Notes: generated by a model not told the origin, from the sequence alone. Shown: positions 29,660-41,976, counted from the stretch's first letter. The stretch: 64,000 nt of DNA from Ryuthela nishihirai (GCA_038380435.1 JAWZYU010000027.1:1175156-1239155), one strand, 5' to 3'. Translations and numbers: made by a program.

Positions 29660-32504
29660 ATGATCATCATCCTCTTCCTCCTCCTCAAGCAGCCATGGGC
29701 TACAGAGGTCCAACCAGACCGTGCAATTTAGTTCTCCAAGCAAGTCTGTCCTGAGCTACATCTGCTGCATCTGGCCACTGCACACCAATTCTAATAAGGT
29801 CCTGTTTGACATTGTCTGCCCATCGCATCCTTGGTCTCCCACTCTTTCTGTATAGCCTTTAGGTTCATAACCCTATTTGCCAATCTATAATTATCCATAC
29901 AGGCAATATGGCAAAACCAACGGAGTCTCTCTCTGCACAATATGCTGCTTAAAGGAGGTTGCAGACTCCTTTGCCTAACCTCATCATTAGTTACAAAGCT
30001 GACCACCAAATGTCCAAGATACTGCTTAAGCATCTGGAATCAAGAGCATCTAGTTTCCTGTTATCTTGTTTACACAGCATCCAAGTTCCACTACCATAAC
30101 TAACCCTAGAAAGAACCAAACTATTATACAGTCTAATTTTAGTCTTTAGGTGTATACGCCTATTTCTCCACAATCTCCATAGATTCTTAAAAGTCCCAGC
30201 AGCAATCCCTATTCATCTGTTAATCTCATGCCGCACATCACCAGTATCTGTTATATAGCTCCCAAGGTAATTAAATTGTGACACCTGCTCAAGACTGCAA
30301 CCATTCAGATGAACTGAATCACAGCCTGCCTGACCAATTTTCATCACTTTAGTTTTCTCTCTGTTTATAACCAAACCTACTCTACTACCAGTCTCATCAA
30401 CAGCTCGAATGAAAGAGTTCATCTCATCAACATCATTTACCAAAAGAGCTAAATCATCAGCATAATCTAAATCAGAAATTTTCGTATCTCCAGTCTATTT
30501 AAGGCCAAAATCTTTCCCTTGAAGTGAATTTCGCATTACATAATCAATAACCAAACTAAAGAGAAAAGCAGACAAAATGCACCTTTGTCGAACACCAAAA
30601 GTAATGCTAAACCAATTTCTACAAGCCGTACCAACTCTCACACACGACAGTGTTATTATAAAGAGCTTTCATTATGTTAACTAACTTGTCTGGTATACCA
30701 TATGATGTCACAATCAACCACAAATTATGGCGATCAACAGAGTCGAAAGCATTTATGAAATCAACAAAGCTAGCAACCAAAGGTTTCCAAAACTCTAAAC
30801 ATTTCTCAAGAATCTGTCTAAGTGAAAATATCTGATCCACACATCCCCTACCACTTCTGAATCCACATTGCTCATCACGCAATTGACTGTCAACCAGATT
30901 CTTAATTCTATTAAGCACAATCATGGAAAGAACTTTACCTGGAACAGAGAGTAGGCTGACACCCCTATAGTTATGACAAGAACTGCAATCCCTTTTTTGA
31001 AAACAGGGATAATAATAGCTCTGGTAAAATCCTTAGGAACCATGCCTTTATCATAAAAGATATTCAAAATTTCAGTCATCCAAGTGGTAACAGAAACATT
31101 CCCAGCTCTAAGCATTTCTGTAGTAATTTCATCTACCCCTGGGGATTTATGAAGATTAAGTTTAGAAATAGCCAAAATAATTTCAGATTGTGTTATAGAG
31201 CCAACATTAAAGCCACCAATGCATCTATCATCATTGCAAACAATGGGAGTAGAACTAATGACATTGTTTAGAACATCACTGAAATGCTCAACCCACCTAG
31301 CCATGACAGAATCCTCACCTTCTATAAACTTACCTTGTTTATCCTTCAATCCCTGTATATATGTCCGTTTTCTACCACACAAAACATTAACTATCTGGTA
31401 CAGCTCTCTGCTGTTGTGCTGTCTAACTGCTTCCTCAGCTTTATCAGCCAAGCCATCAGACTAAATAATGTATAAAGCAGTTAACTGATCCTTTACATGT
31501 TTATTAAGCTCTCTGTAATGCTTTCTATTAGGATAGTAGGGTATTGATTAAGGACATTCCTGCAGTTCTTTCTTTCTGAAATAAGCTCAAGTGCCTTATC
31601 ACTCAAATAATTTGCCTCCTCTGCTCCTTTTTTCCTAAAAGAGTACTGTTAGTTTTGAAATAAGCCTGTTTAAAATGATCCCATTCTTCCTCAACTTCAG
31701 TAGTAAGCAAACCATGACTGTCATAATGACTAAGTAACCTATCATGGTAAACTTTGGCTATAACTGGATCTTTCAGAGCTTCAGTATTAAAAGTAAATTT
31801 TTTAACCCTAGCACAACACTTTTTAAGTTTAAGTTGCAACACACTTTTAACAAAGTAATGGTCAGATCCAATTTCAGCTCCCCTATATGCCCTGGTATTC
31901 CTAACAGAACTAGCCCATTTGCTGTTAATTAATATGTAATTAATCATATTCTTATGCAGCCCATCAGGTGAAACCCATGTGTACTTATGTATGTCGCGGT
32001 GTTTGTAATAAGTGTTAGTTATTCTGAATCCATTGAGTTTATTTACCTGTAGGAGATGTTGGCCATTGCCATTGCAGCTACCAATACCAAAAGGGCCTAT
32101 TACTCCTCCCCAAAGGTCAGAGTCAGTACCAACTTTGGCATTGAAGTCACCAAGAACAAGGGTAATATCTCCTTTCTTGACAGAATTCAAAACATCCTGA
32201 AGTTGTCTGTAAAACCTATCCTTCTCATCCTCATCGGCATCCTCAGTGGGAGCATAAAGCAGATAACATTCAAGTCTTTAATGCTCGTTTGAAATTTTGC
32301 AGTAAGAAACCTTTCATTAATGCACTCAAATCCTAGAAGAGCATCACTAGTATGTCTGCTAAGAAGCAGACTGTTTCAAATTAATTTCTGTTAGTTTTCA
32401 AAATAAGGACGCACCTTGGCCTGCACCACGAGAAGGGGGGGGGGGGGTTGGACGTTAGGTGCTAGGCCAGTTCTAATCATCATTACAGGGGGTTGGTGCA
32501 TAGC
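29660..32504 (-). pseudogene. LINE-A copy A4, near full length with a shortened 5' part
   Basis: On the minus strand the order is: 5' UTR remnant (from about 32504, with the terminal bases resuming at 33483-33492 after LINE-B), endonuclease (GDITLVLGDFNAKVGTDSD, GSDHYFVKS), reverse transcriptase (SPGVDEITTEMLR, SVDRHNLWLIV, YADDLALL) and the C-terminal CRERLRWF..IACMDNYRLAN block. The 3' end at 29660 is GCCCATGGCTGCTTGAGGAG plus GAG/GAT repeats. Most of the 5' UTR and the first endonuclease residues are missing (junction near 32375-32400). Frameshifts occur near 30920, 30620, 30200 and 29990. It interrupts LINE-C. Confidence 0.92.
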
Positions 32505-32517
32505 TCTCCTTACAGTG

Positions 32518-33469
32518 GTTTGGTTATTTGGGGTTTAATGGTGCATCGGCAACAAGGCCATAATGCACCAAACAAAAGACAATATAAAAGATAAAAGACA
32601 TAGAACCCTGTAACCAAATGTTAAAATACATTTTCAACATTGTAAAGTGGTAAAACAACAGAAAACAAGTGTATAGGAACAGAGTAAAACAAGTATAGAA
32701 ATATTAAATAAAATAATCCCAGGTGTAAGAGACCTGGGGTAAATAATGCATAAATTAAGGTAAAATCAAATTCGGTTAAAATATCCACAATATTTCAAAA
32801 AGGTAAAAACTGGAGATAAAATGCAATGATCAGATAAAAGATGTCCGAGTGTAAGAGACTCGGACATAAAATTATGAAAGCTAAAATAACACTGACGTTC
32901 GAAATTAAAACACGGACATTCGACTAAAATATGTTTAATAGTTAAAATGGTGTTACAAAACTCGCACTTAGGTATGTCGTCCGCCCGTAGAAGAAACGAA
33001 TGAGTAATAAACGAGTGACCTAAGCAAGTACAACTTCCTCCTTGTGATTCCTGCAGTAACAAGACTGCCATGGTTTGATGATAGGTTTGATCTCAAAGAG
33101 CTTGTTCATAAGCTGTCCCGACCAAGATCTCTGCCACTGTGCCCGGAGCTCGGTGGTAAAACGCTGCCGGAAATCCAGATAGGGAACCGGCAACGGAGAG
33201 TCGGACAGGGGCGTGGCTGACTTGGCAGCAGCATCTGCCAAGTCATTGCCCCTAATCCCGACGTGACCGGGCACCCAACAGAAATGGATTGTGGTTGTGG
33301 CTGCCAGACGATGTAGCTGCTGGCGGATCTTAGTAAGAACAGGGCGAGGTCGATGCCTCACCGAGAATCAAAGCCTGTAGCGAGCTAAGCGAGTCGGTGT
33401 AAAGCACACACCGACGATGATGCTTAGTCGCCACATGGTCCAAGGCAAGGCTGATAGCGTGCAACTCTG
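32518..33469 (-). pseudogene. LINE-B RNase H and C-terminus, 5'-truncated insertion
   Basis: The minus strand encodes ETELHAISLALDHV, CVLYTDSLSSLQAL and, after a frameshift near 33360, TIHFCWVPGHVGIRGNDLAD, which supply the acidic and His residues of an RNase H fold. A zinc-knuckle-like CEFCNTILTIKHILVECP block follows, then a 3' UTR ending CCAAATAACCAAACCA. RNase H plus this C-terminal knuckle is the hallmark of I/Jockey-type pol. The 13-bp duplication TCTCCTTACAGTG (32505-32517 and 33470-33482) shows that it jumped into the very 5' end of LINE-A4. It probably belongs to the same family as the ORF1 at 26.5 kb (inferred from clade and 3' UTR). Confidence 0.85.
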
Positions 33470-33499
33470 TCTCCTTACAGTGACTACCTAGCTAGTTAT

Positions 33500-34210
33500 A
33501 ATACCAAAACTGCATTATGTTCGAAACTTTTTCAACATTTCATTATTAAAATTGTTATATAACTGCTGGGTAAAGTTCTACTTGAAATATGGAATTATGT
33601 CATGGGGAGGTATGTATTTTACTAATGTAAAAAGCCTTATAATAACACAGAATTGTATAACATGATGCATTATGAAAAAAAGAAAATTTGATAGCATCAA
33701 AATTTATTATAAAGTATTAAACATTCTTCCACTAAGAAAATTATGTAGTTTTAGTTTCTTGCTGAATGTTAGTAAAAAGTGGTCTGATCAAATATTATCA
33801 ATAACAAACTATAAGACAAGGCAAAGTGAAAGTCCTAATATTTACGTTATCATACCTAGAAAAACTATAATAAAAAATATTATGTTTATTTGGCACCAGA
33901 AATCTTCAACTCATTGCCAGTTACTATTAAAAATGAAAAATGTATTTACAAAAAAATGTTATTCAAAATATCTTTACAAATATGTTGATGAAATAGAAAA
34001 CATTGAAACCATGTTATGAAGAAATAATCATCATAAAAGTGATTATTTTTAAGTAAAAGTTTACTAACATCACAGGCGAGTGAGTGTCTTACTCTTGTGG
34101 TAGTTATTTTTCCAAAAAATTTTATATGCTATTATTTCAGGGTATATGTAACTGTGCATACCATGTATTCATATCTATGGAAATAAACGACTGATTAACT
34201 GATTGATTAT
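33500..34210 (+). pseudogene. LINE-C C-terminal pol part and 3' end
   Basis: The frame has YGIMSWGG, then KSLIITQNCI, then IKIYYKVLNILPLRKLCSFS and a long degraded region ending near 34018. YGI..WG...+.L...Q...+.I and ILPL.+L are typical of the region after the reverse transcriptase in CR1/Jockey/Daphne-like LINEs. The 3' end carries AATAAACGACTGATTAACTG followed by ATTGATTA, a short tandem tail, and no poly(A). It is probably the distal part of the same copy as 28262-29655, split by LINE-A4 and LINE-B. Confidence 0.7.
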
Positions 34211-34519
34211 TTCAATGTTACTTTAAAAGTTATAGGGAGAATTATCACTATAATGATCTTAATTATTGATCCCTCTATTTTTCTGTCAGGTGATATGGCT
34301 TCAGGATATGATACTTTTGGGTTTATTTTGGTTATTCTCGAATTTGCAGTAGTACACATACTGGCATCTTTAGATTTATTCATTTGCGATTATCTTCAGA
34401 ATTTGTTTCATCTTCAGAGAAATTACTTCAGCACCAATACAACCCATTTTATCTAGAAGTATGGTATTAATGGCATAAACTTTATTACAGTACTCTCTCT
34501 CTTATCCATCTATCTTATG
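34211..34519. other. Unassigned intronic sequence
   Basis: AT-rich. No recognisable gene or repeat seen. Confidence 0.35.
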
Positions 34520-34998
34520 ATCAAGTATTCCATATGATCTAACAATCAACCACAAATTATGTCGATCAACAGAATCAAAAGCCTTTTTGAAATCTATAAA
34601 GCTAGTAACCACAGGTTTCTGAAACTCTAAACATTTCTCAAGAATCTGCCTAAGTGAAAATATTTGATCAATACATCCCCTACCACTGAATCCACACTAT
34701 TCATCACATAGTTGTCCATCAACTAAATTCTTAATTCTATTAAGTACAATCATGCAAAGAACTTTACCTGGAACAGAAAGTAAACTAATTCCCCTATAAT
34801 TATTACAAGAACTGCAATCACCTTTTTTAAAAATTGAGACAATAATAGCTCTAGCAAAATCCTTAGGAACAACACCTTTATCATAAAAAATATTCAAACG
34901 TTCAGTCAGCCATGTGACAACACAAATGTTCCCAGCTCTAAGCATTTCAGTGATGATTTCATCCACCTCTGGAGATTTATGCAGTTTTAATTTAGAGA
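34520..34998 (-). pseudogene. LINE-A copy A5, internal fragment of reverse transcriptase
   Basis: The minus strand gives VDEIITEMLRAGNICVVTWL, KKGDCSSCNNYRGISLLSVP and CGFSGRG-like text (CGFR with a base lost), ending near FKKAFDSVDRHNLWLIV. Both ends are cut within coding sequence, so it is not a simple 5' truncation. AGNICVVTWLTE and GDCSSC are shared only with copy A6, which defines a subfamily distinct from the AGNVSVTTWMTE / GDRSSC copies. Confidence 0.85.
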
Positions 34999-35857
34999 TT
35001 TAATTTAGAGATATATAAGATCATAAGAAAAGCATAAGAGTCAAAATGCATTGTGACTCTTATGCTTTTTAAATGTTTATCATCAGTTGTAATTTTGCTG
35101 AAATTAGTTAATGATTGTTTTATGAATTAGCTGCAATTGTTAGTTGCATTGTAAAAACAGATACTATCTGGAATATCAAGCAACAATACAGGTAGCCATA
35201 GTGGGCCAATTTTGCAGAAATTATTCCTCCCCTTCACACACACACACACAAAAAAATCCTCATGAAATAGTGTATGAAGGAAGGAAAAAAAGAGACTCAG
35301 TATGAATGTGAGAAGTTTTATGTTCACCTCCATTATCCTGAGGGTTTTAAGATGCTCCACACTGAAAAGCTTTTAAATACCTACACAAAACCCTTCATGA
35401 TTATCAACATATTACTAGTAAAAATTCAAGTTTTCTACTATTTTTTTATTGTTTGTATTGTGGTCAAGTGGTAGGGTTAGGGAGAGTAGAAAGTTTGTAC
35501 TCTGGGATTGAACAAAGGCTGGGGGACTGCATCTAATACTTTTGTATGAGAACAAGGCAGAGCAGGAAGTGGTCAGTGTAGGATAGGAGGAGGTGACCTT
35601 GTATCTGTAGCTAGGTGCATAAGGTAGGGAAAGGTGTAGGGTAGCTGAGATTATTACTGTGTGTTAGGAGGCCATTATCATGCTATAGATAGACAGTAAT
35701 CAGAAATGGGGAAGGATGAATATAGGGTTGGGTGGGAGATCATTAGTAATCATCATGATTTGCAGATTTAAAAAAAATGGAGGGGTGTCTAACCCCCCCC
35801 CCTTTTTTTTTTCATCTACAAGTCATGAAGATCATCCCCCAAAAAAGGGGGGAGGGT
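34999..35857. other. Unassigned region with purine-rich and homopolymer tracts
   Basis: It contains a CA run (35236-35251), a G/A-rich stretch (35500-35720), and a C run then T run (35791-35810) followed by CCCCCAAAAAAGGGGGG (35836-35852), a local hairpin. No gene recognised. Confidence 0.5.
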
Positions 35858-37990
35858 GCTGAACAGTGGTCAACCACATAGGGTCCTGGTGCTGACAATA
35901 TATATCAACTTGAACAGAATAATGGCTCTGAGCTTGATTATGGATCCTGAATTTGCTGCACTGGTGGGCTTCTGTGGAGGGAGAATCTTCTGCTGTGTTT
36001 TCTGCTTGTTTGTGGGTACAACAGCAGGGAGTAGTACCAGATTGTTAGTGTTTCATGTGGGAAGAAACAGACAAGTACACAGGGATTGAGGGATAAACAT
36101 TGCAAGGTGCTTGAAGGTGAGGATTCTGTGATGGCTAGGTGGTCTGAGCATGAGAAGTTCTAAATATGTGATTATTTCTACTCCTATTGTTTGTAATAAC
36201 GATAGATGCATTACTGACTTTTATGATGGCCCTATATCACATTCCGAAGTCGCATTGGCTATCTCTAAATTAAAACTGCATAAATCCAAAGGGGTGGATG
36301 AAATCACCACTGAAATGCATAGAGCTGGGAACATTTGTGTTGTCACATGGCTAACTGAAATTTTGAATATTTTTTATGATAAAGGTATTGTTCCTAAGGA
36401 TTTTACTAGAGCTATCATTGTCTCAATTTTTAAAAAAGGTGATTGCAGTTCTTGTGATAATTATAGGGGAATTAGTTTACTTTCTGTTCCAGGTAAAGTT
36501 CTTTGCATGATTGTACTTAATATAATTAAGAATTTAGTTGATGGACAACTGTGTGATGAATACTGTGGATTCAGAAGTGATAGGGGATGTATTGATCAAA
36601 TATTTTCACTTAGGCAGATTCTTGAGAAATGTTTAGAGTTTCAGAAACCTGTGGTTACTAGCTTTATAGATTTCAAAAAGGCTTTGATTCTGTTGATCGA
36701 TATAATTTGTGGTTGATTGTTAGATCATATGGAATACTTGATAAGCTAGTTAATGTAATTAAAGTTCTCTATATTATAAAATAATATTATTAAAGTCGAG
36801 TGGTTAGCGCGCTTGGCTACTGATCTAAGGGAACAGGGTTTGAGCCCTGGAGTAAGGCATGGATGTATGTATCGGTTTTCTGCTGAGGTCCTGCCATCCT
36901 CTCAGATCTTCTACTTTAGCATATAAACTGACAGGCTCCTGTCAGACCTCTGTGGCTGCTTGAGTGGGTATTTATTTTTACTTTTTTTTTATTTATTATA
37001 GTTTTCTCAGTCATGTGTGAGAGTTGGTAAGGCTTGTGATTGGTTTAACATTGCTAGTGGAGTTAGACAAGGATGTATTCTGTCTCCTTTTCTCTTCAGT
37101 TTGGTTATTGATTATGTTATGCGAAATTCTTTGCAAGGGAAAATTTTTGACTTTAAATGGTCAAGATTTCAGTGGTCAAGATTTCAATATTTCTGATTTA
37201 GATTATGCAGATGATTTGGCCCTGTTGGCTAATGATGTTGAGGAGATGAATTATATCATTAGGGTTGTTGATGAGAACTGGTAATAGAGTAGGTTTGGTG
37301 ATAAACAGAGAAAAAACTAAAGTGATGAAAATTGGTCAGGCAGGTAGTGCTTCAGTTGCTTTGAATGGCTGAACTCTTGAGCAAGTGTCTCAGTTTAATT
37401 ATCTTGGGAGCTATGTAACAGATACTGGTTATGTGTGGCATGAGATAGAAGAATAGGGATTGCCACTTTGATTTTCATGAATTTATGGAGTGTGTGGAAA
37501 AATAGACATATGCATCTAAAGACTAAAATTAGGCTGTATAATAGTTTGGTTCTTTATAAGGTTAGTTATGGTAGTGAAACATGGACCCTTTGTAATCAGG
37601 ATAACAAGAAACTTGATTCCTTTGATTCTAGATGCTTACTCAGTATCTTGGGCATTAAGTAGTTTGACTTTGTAAGTAATGATGAGGTTAAAAGGAGGAG
37701 TCATCAACCTCTTTTGAGCAGCATATTGTGCAGAGAGAGACTGCATTGGTTTGGCCATGTTGCCCATATGCATAGCTGCAGATTGGCAAGCAGGATTATG
37801 AACAGTGTGCCTAAAGGATTCAGAAAAAGGGAGAGACCTAGGATGCAATGGGCAGACAACGTCAAACAGGACCTTGCTAGAATTGGCCAAGAGTGGCCAA
37901 ATGCAGCAGCTATAGCTCAGAAGAGACACATCTGGAGAGGAAAATTACAGTCTAGTTGGACCTCCGTAGCCCATTGCTGTATGAGGATTT
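35858..37990 (+). pseudogene. LINE-A copy A6, 5' UTR fused to reverse transcriptase, split by SINE S2
   Basis: The start (GGTCAACCACATAGGGTCCT) matches the LINE-A 5' UTR. Near 36018 the sequence jumps to the region just before the reverse transcriptase (ACAACAGCAGGGAGTAGTAC), so the whole endonuclease is deleted. Then follow KGVDEITTEMHRAGNICVVT, KKGDCSSCDNYRGISLLSVP, CGFRSDRGCIDQIFSLRQIL, motif A (FIDFKKAL, damaged), the SINE, motif B (GVRQGCILSP region), YADDLALLAND, and the C-terminal GKRPRMQW-type block, ending at GTAGCCCATTGCTGTATGAGG. Frameshifts are frequent. Confidence 0.9.
36795..37000 (+). mobile_element. SINE S2 inside LINE-A A6
   Basis: GAGTGGTTAGCGCGCTTGGC head, GGGTTTGAGCCCTGG B box, TTTCTGCTGAGGTCC body, and a 3' end reading CTCTGTGGCTGCTTGAGTGG, in which AAGCAGCT has been lost, followed by TATTTATTT. 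It separates motif A from motif B of the host LINE. Confidence 0.9.
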
Positions 37991-40399
37991 TGTACATACG
38001 TACAAATGGATGGACTCGCACGTGCACTCACCTTCCCATATGCACCCTAAAAAGTGGAAAATGAAACTAAAGCATATCAGTGGTGCAATCAGTAACTGTA
38101 TTAGTATTCATTTTAAAGGAAGTTAAGGGGGAGTGGATGATTTACCTACCCAACAAACAAGATTGCCAACACACTATCCTCTTTTGAAGTGAATACGAAA
38201 TTCAGTGACCACTTTCACTGAATTTTCGAAAATTCAGTGACTGCACTTTTTAGGTCACTTAAGAACATAGGTTTTTTTAAAATTTTTCAAATATTTTATT
38301 TCCTGAAAATTGAAAATTAAATGCTGTTTATTTTGGTATATGATATGACCAATTCCTGTTTATTAGTTATTTCAGTATAAGATTTTAAAGTTGTTCTTTT
38401 TTTCTGCTGAAGCATTTCAAAAGTAATCCAGCCACCAGAGTGAATTTTGCTCTATAAATCTGGCATGTTAAGAATTAAAACAAAAAATGGAATTTTCTTA
38501 CCCCTTTGAGGGTGTAAATCATCGCTGCCAATGGTAAATGTTATGAGTATTACACAATACAACCAAATTTTTTAGCATAATTAAATTATATATTCTGTTA
38601 AAGTTTTGTCATTTTTGATTTTTTTTTACAAATAAAGTTGAATGTTGACAGACAGGTGAGCATATGAAAATTCCCTTTAAAGCATCCAGGGCTATCAGCA
38701 TTGTAGTGCATATCAAATTTCTACAGATTGTGATTGTAAGTTCTGGTCACAGCATCACTAGCACAACAAATGAAACTTTGATTTGCCAAAGTCCTGTTCT
38801 TTAGAGCAGTTGCTTCCAAATGTGGGGTTGGGGGTTCCTTGTTTTAGGGGTTTTTTTTCCAGATTTATCACAGCACTATTTTAGTTATCTGATTCCTGTG
38901 TATTATAAATTCACTTTTTCACAGATAGTCCAGTCTGGTTGCATGATTGATGCTTTCGTTTTTAATTATTTGCTATTAAATGTCCGAGGATTATGATGTT
39001 TGGTTATGCACTGTGCAGTTTTTGAAGTATCAGCAGTTTTTTAATATTTACTATTATTTTAAGTTTTTAGATTAACGTTTACTGTTGGAGTTCACAGTAG
39101 CTCTCCTTAACTGGCTTTTATTACAATATTCCTAAGTGTGCTTACTGGTTTCAACCATTTGTGTGGTCATCATTGCAAACACTCTGCTCTAAAGAACTGG
39201 ACTTTGGCAATATCCCAAAAACAGTGTCTAAAGGTATTTATAATCTTGTATCTAACCAATGCAAGGTGTATACCTATAAACTGCCCTGTAGCTTTAATAG
39301 AGCATTAGTGCAAAACTTGCATTAATATTGAATTCAGAAGTTTGTTCCCTGTTCTGTACTTAGATGGAGGCATGAAACAAAGGTAATAAGAAATTGTAAG
39401 GAAGGGAATATAAAAAGCAGGCCAATAGAAATGGCATAATAACTAAATTGACTCACCAATATATGAGAGAAAATGGAAATATAAAGCTGCAGCATAGTAT
39501 AAATAATCCGAGGAGTCATGGAAGAGGTTGGTAGTCACAAGTATGTTGTAACCCAAATGAAAAGTACTAGTTATGGTGTTAAGATGACTTCCACTTCATG
39601 GCTATAGTGCAGCCTCAGGTATATTTGGAACTAACTCTGAGATTTCAGTATCTACAAAAATGAGGAATATAAAGTTGTCTGCAAATTTGGAGATGTTCGG
39701 CCAGTGCGAGTGTTCACAGTGCTCTGTGAACATGGTACAGACAATAACATTTACAAGGTTAAAAAAAAAATGCTGCTGTGGGTTTAACCTGGTAAATGTT
39801 ATTGTCTATCATGTAAAGATTTTGAAAATTTATTTAGTTGAATGTATTAATTAATGGCTAATGATGGTAAAAAGCTTAGAAGCTAAATACATGGTGAGAG
39901 AAGAAAATGTGAACAGCTCTGCTGTGATACTAACATCTGAAAGGAATAAAGACGACTGACATCTCTTCAGAACCAGAGAGAAGCATTGTATGCATATGTG
40001 TCAATTTCAGGATATGCAACTACTATCTGTTAATATCAAGTGCTTAGAGCAAGCCTTGAAAAAAAGAAAGGATTAAGTGTGTCAGCCATATACCATTAAT
40101 GAACAACAAATGGACCAGAAGTGATAAACTTTTCTTTCTCTCTCACAACTTTAATCTTTAAAGTGTTGTCAACTAACAGTAGCTTAGCAGGTTTATTAGG
40201 CCTTATAATACGTAAGGTAAAGAATGAAAGTAACTTGAGTTCCTCATTCATTGTTGTAGCATTGTAACAGTGATTATGCGTAAAAGAAATGTATGCTGTT
40301 TAAGATGCGATTCAAGCTAATATCAAATTTTTTCTTATTAATTTGTAGGAATTTTGGAAAAACGTTATTTTTTCTATAGTCAAGCAAAAATTGCCTGCT
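37991..40399. other. Mostly unassigned; R1 relic and a PLE-like inverted repeat
   Basis: At 38300-38470 there is an R1-related relic (TTTTGGTATATGATATGACC, TTATTAGTTATTT). At 38781-38809 and 39184-39211 there is an inverted repeat (ATTTGCCAAAGTCCTGTTCT on the left). Between them, the minus strand carries TGATGACC..GGTTGAAACCAG (39147-39172). A further AATAACATTTACAAGGTT inverted pair occurs near 39744-39802. No gene recognised. Confidence 0.45.
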
Positions 40400-40574
40400 T
40401 TTTAACTTGCAATTACATTTTATCCTTGTCATTACAAATCACTAGTGTATTCATACTAGAAAACAAATATATAACATGTGCTATACAATTCAAAGATATA
40501 CAAACAAATAACTCTATTACAATGTCAAGTCCTTCTTTTAACAAATTTTGCTGTCTGTGCAATTGAAAGTTTTA

Positions 40575-41650
40575 ATGTTTAATTTTCACTGGAGTCATCA
40601 ATATTAAAAGAATAAGGCAAATAAATTACTGTGCAGTGTGAAACTTATGTTTTAGGTGGTCTGCTTGCTCCATTCACACTTCCAGCAGTTGTTATTATTG
40701 CTGTTCATGTGTCAGTCACTTGCTGATTGCCTATCGCTAAGGGGGTTATTTATATTTTTTCACTCTGCACACTAACGTGTTTCAAAGCCAACTTCATAAC
40801 CAAGACACTACTTTTACTGGAACTTCCAGTAAAAGAAGCAAATAATATGTTTAATATGGTAAAAAAATATTGTGATCCTGAAAAGAAAACCGGCAGTGTT
40901 TAAAAGATCCCAGTTACTCTACCTAATGATAATGAATCCCAACCACATGGTAAAACCAAATGTTCTGCAGCCATTAAAATAAAAGAACACCAAAAAAATA
41001 TTCAACAACAAAAAAAATACTGCCCTAACCCAAATCGTTTAGCAAAAACAAGCTATTCCTAACTTCAAAAATATAAAAATTCTAGCTGCCCCATCTACGC
41101 AAGAAAAACTGGATTTATATGAGCAACTAACCATACATGAAAACAGACACACCACATGTAACGACAAGATATATCAACCTCCATCCTATAGAAGCTCATC
41201 ATAGATGATAAACAAAGAGAAAATATTAACAAGTACAACACTAATGCAAGAGGATATGAAAACCCAGCCCCCAGAACAACCGTGAACCCACCAACCAAAA
41301 CAACAGCTCAACCATAATAGGAAAAGCCTGGACACCAGACCCCTTCACCCTTAGAATGTAGTCTCCGTTTGCATGGGCTGAGATAGTGTCCTGATAATGA
41401 ACCTACAACTTTGAAAACACATCAACAGTGGTTCATGGAATTAGTGTGCAGAGTGGAAAAGTGTAAATAACTTTCTTGGCAATAGACAATCAGCAAGCAA
41501 CCAGACACAAGTGAACACCAGTAATAACAACTGCTGGGAGCATGAATGGAGCAAGTAGACTGCCTAAAACATAAATATCATACTGCACATTAATTTTATG
41601 ACTATTTATTTGCCTCGTTCTTTTACTATTGATGACTACGGTGAAAACTG
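40575..41650. mobile_element. Inner foldback element inserted in the left arm
   Basis: The left end (TTCACTGGAGTCATCAATAT, AAGGCAAATAAAT, TTTTAGGTGGTCTGCTTGCT) is answered in reverse complement at 41440-41650 (AGCAAGTAGACTGCCTAAAA, ATTTATTTGCCTCG, ATTGATGACTACGGTGAA). Arms are about 220 bp with about 640 bp between. The right arm of the large foldback lacks this block, so it is a separate insertion. The centre has no convincing ORF. Confidence 0.7.
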
Positions 41651-41867
41651 AACAGTAGAACATTTTATTTTCCACGATTTTTTGCTGTATTTACAAGAGA
41701 AGGTATTTTACTTGAGAAAGGTCTAAATTGATATTACCATTCACTTTGATGTTGATAGCTGGCTCAGACATCGCATTCTCAGCTCTAGATAATGATCTTT
41801 TCTCTTTTGCCGGTATTGAAACTGTTTTACAGATTGGGAAATAGTCTGATGTCATTTATGCTTCATA

Positions 41868-41976
41868 GGACTCGCCATCCTCACAGATTCCTTCAATTAT
41901 GGCATATTAAACTGACAGGCTCCTGTGAGATCTCTGTGGCAAACAGCTGCTTGAGGAGGTATTTTTTATTTTATTT
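41868..41976 (+). mobile_element. SINE S2 3' fragment in the foldback left arm
   Basis: GCCATCCTCACAGATTCC, AAACTGACAGGCTCCTGTGA and CAAACAGCTGCTTGAGGAGG, with a TATTTTTTATTTTATTTTTA tail. The paired right arm (45100-45125) lacks it. Confidence 0.85.

Noticed and set aside
34253..34456. 67-codon open frame as a small membrane protein
   Set aside because: It is hydrophobic, but in AT-rich DNA this is expected by chance, and there is no supporting context.
39147..39172. Complete hammerhead ribozyme
   Set aside because: A TGATGA / GAAAC layout with a short stem II is present, but I could not find the pairing 5' strand of stem III or a clear cleavage site, so I keep it only as a hint.
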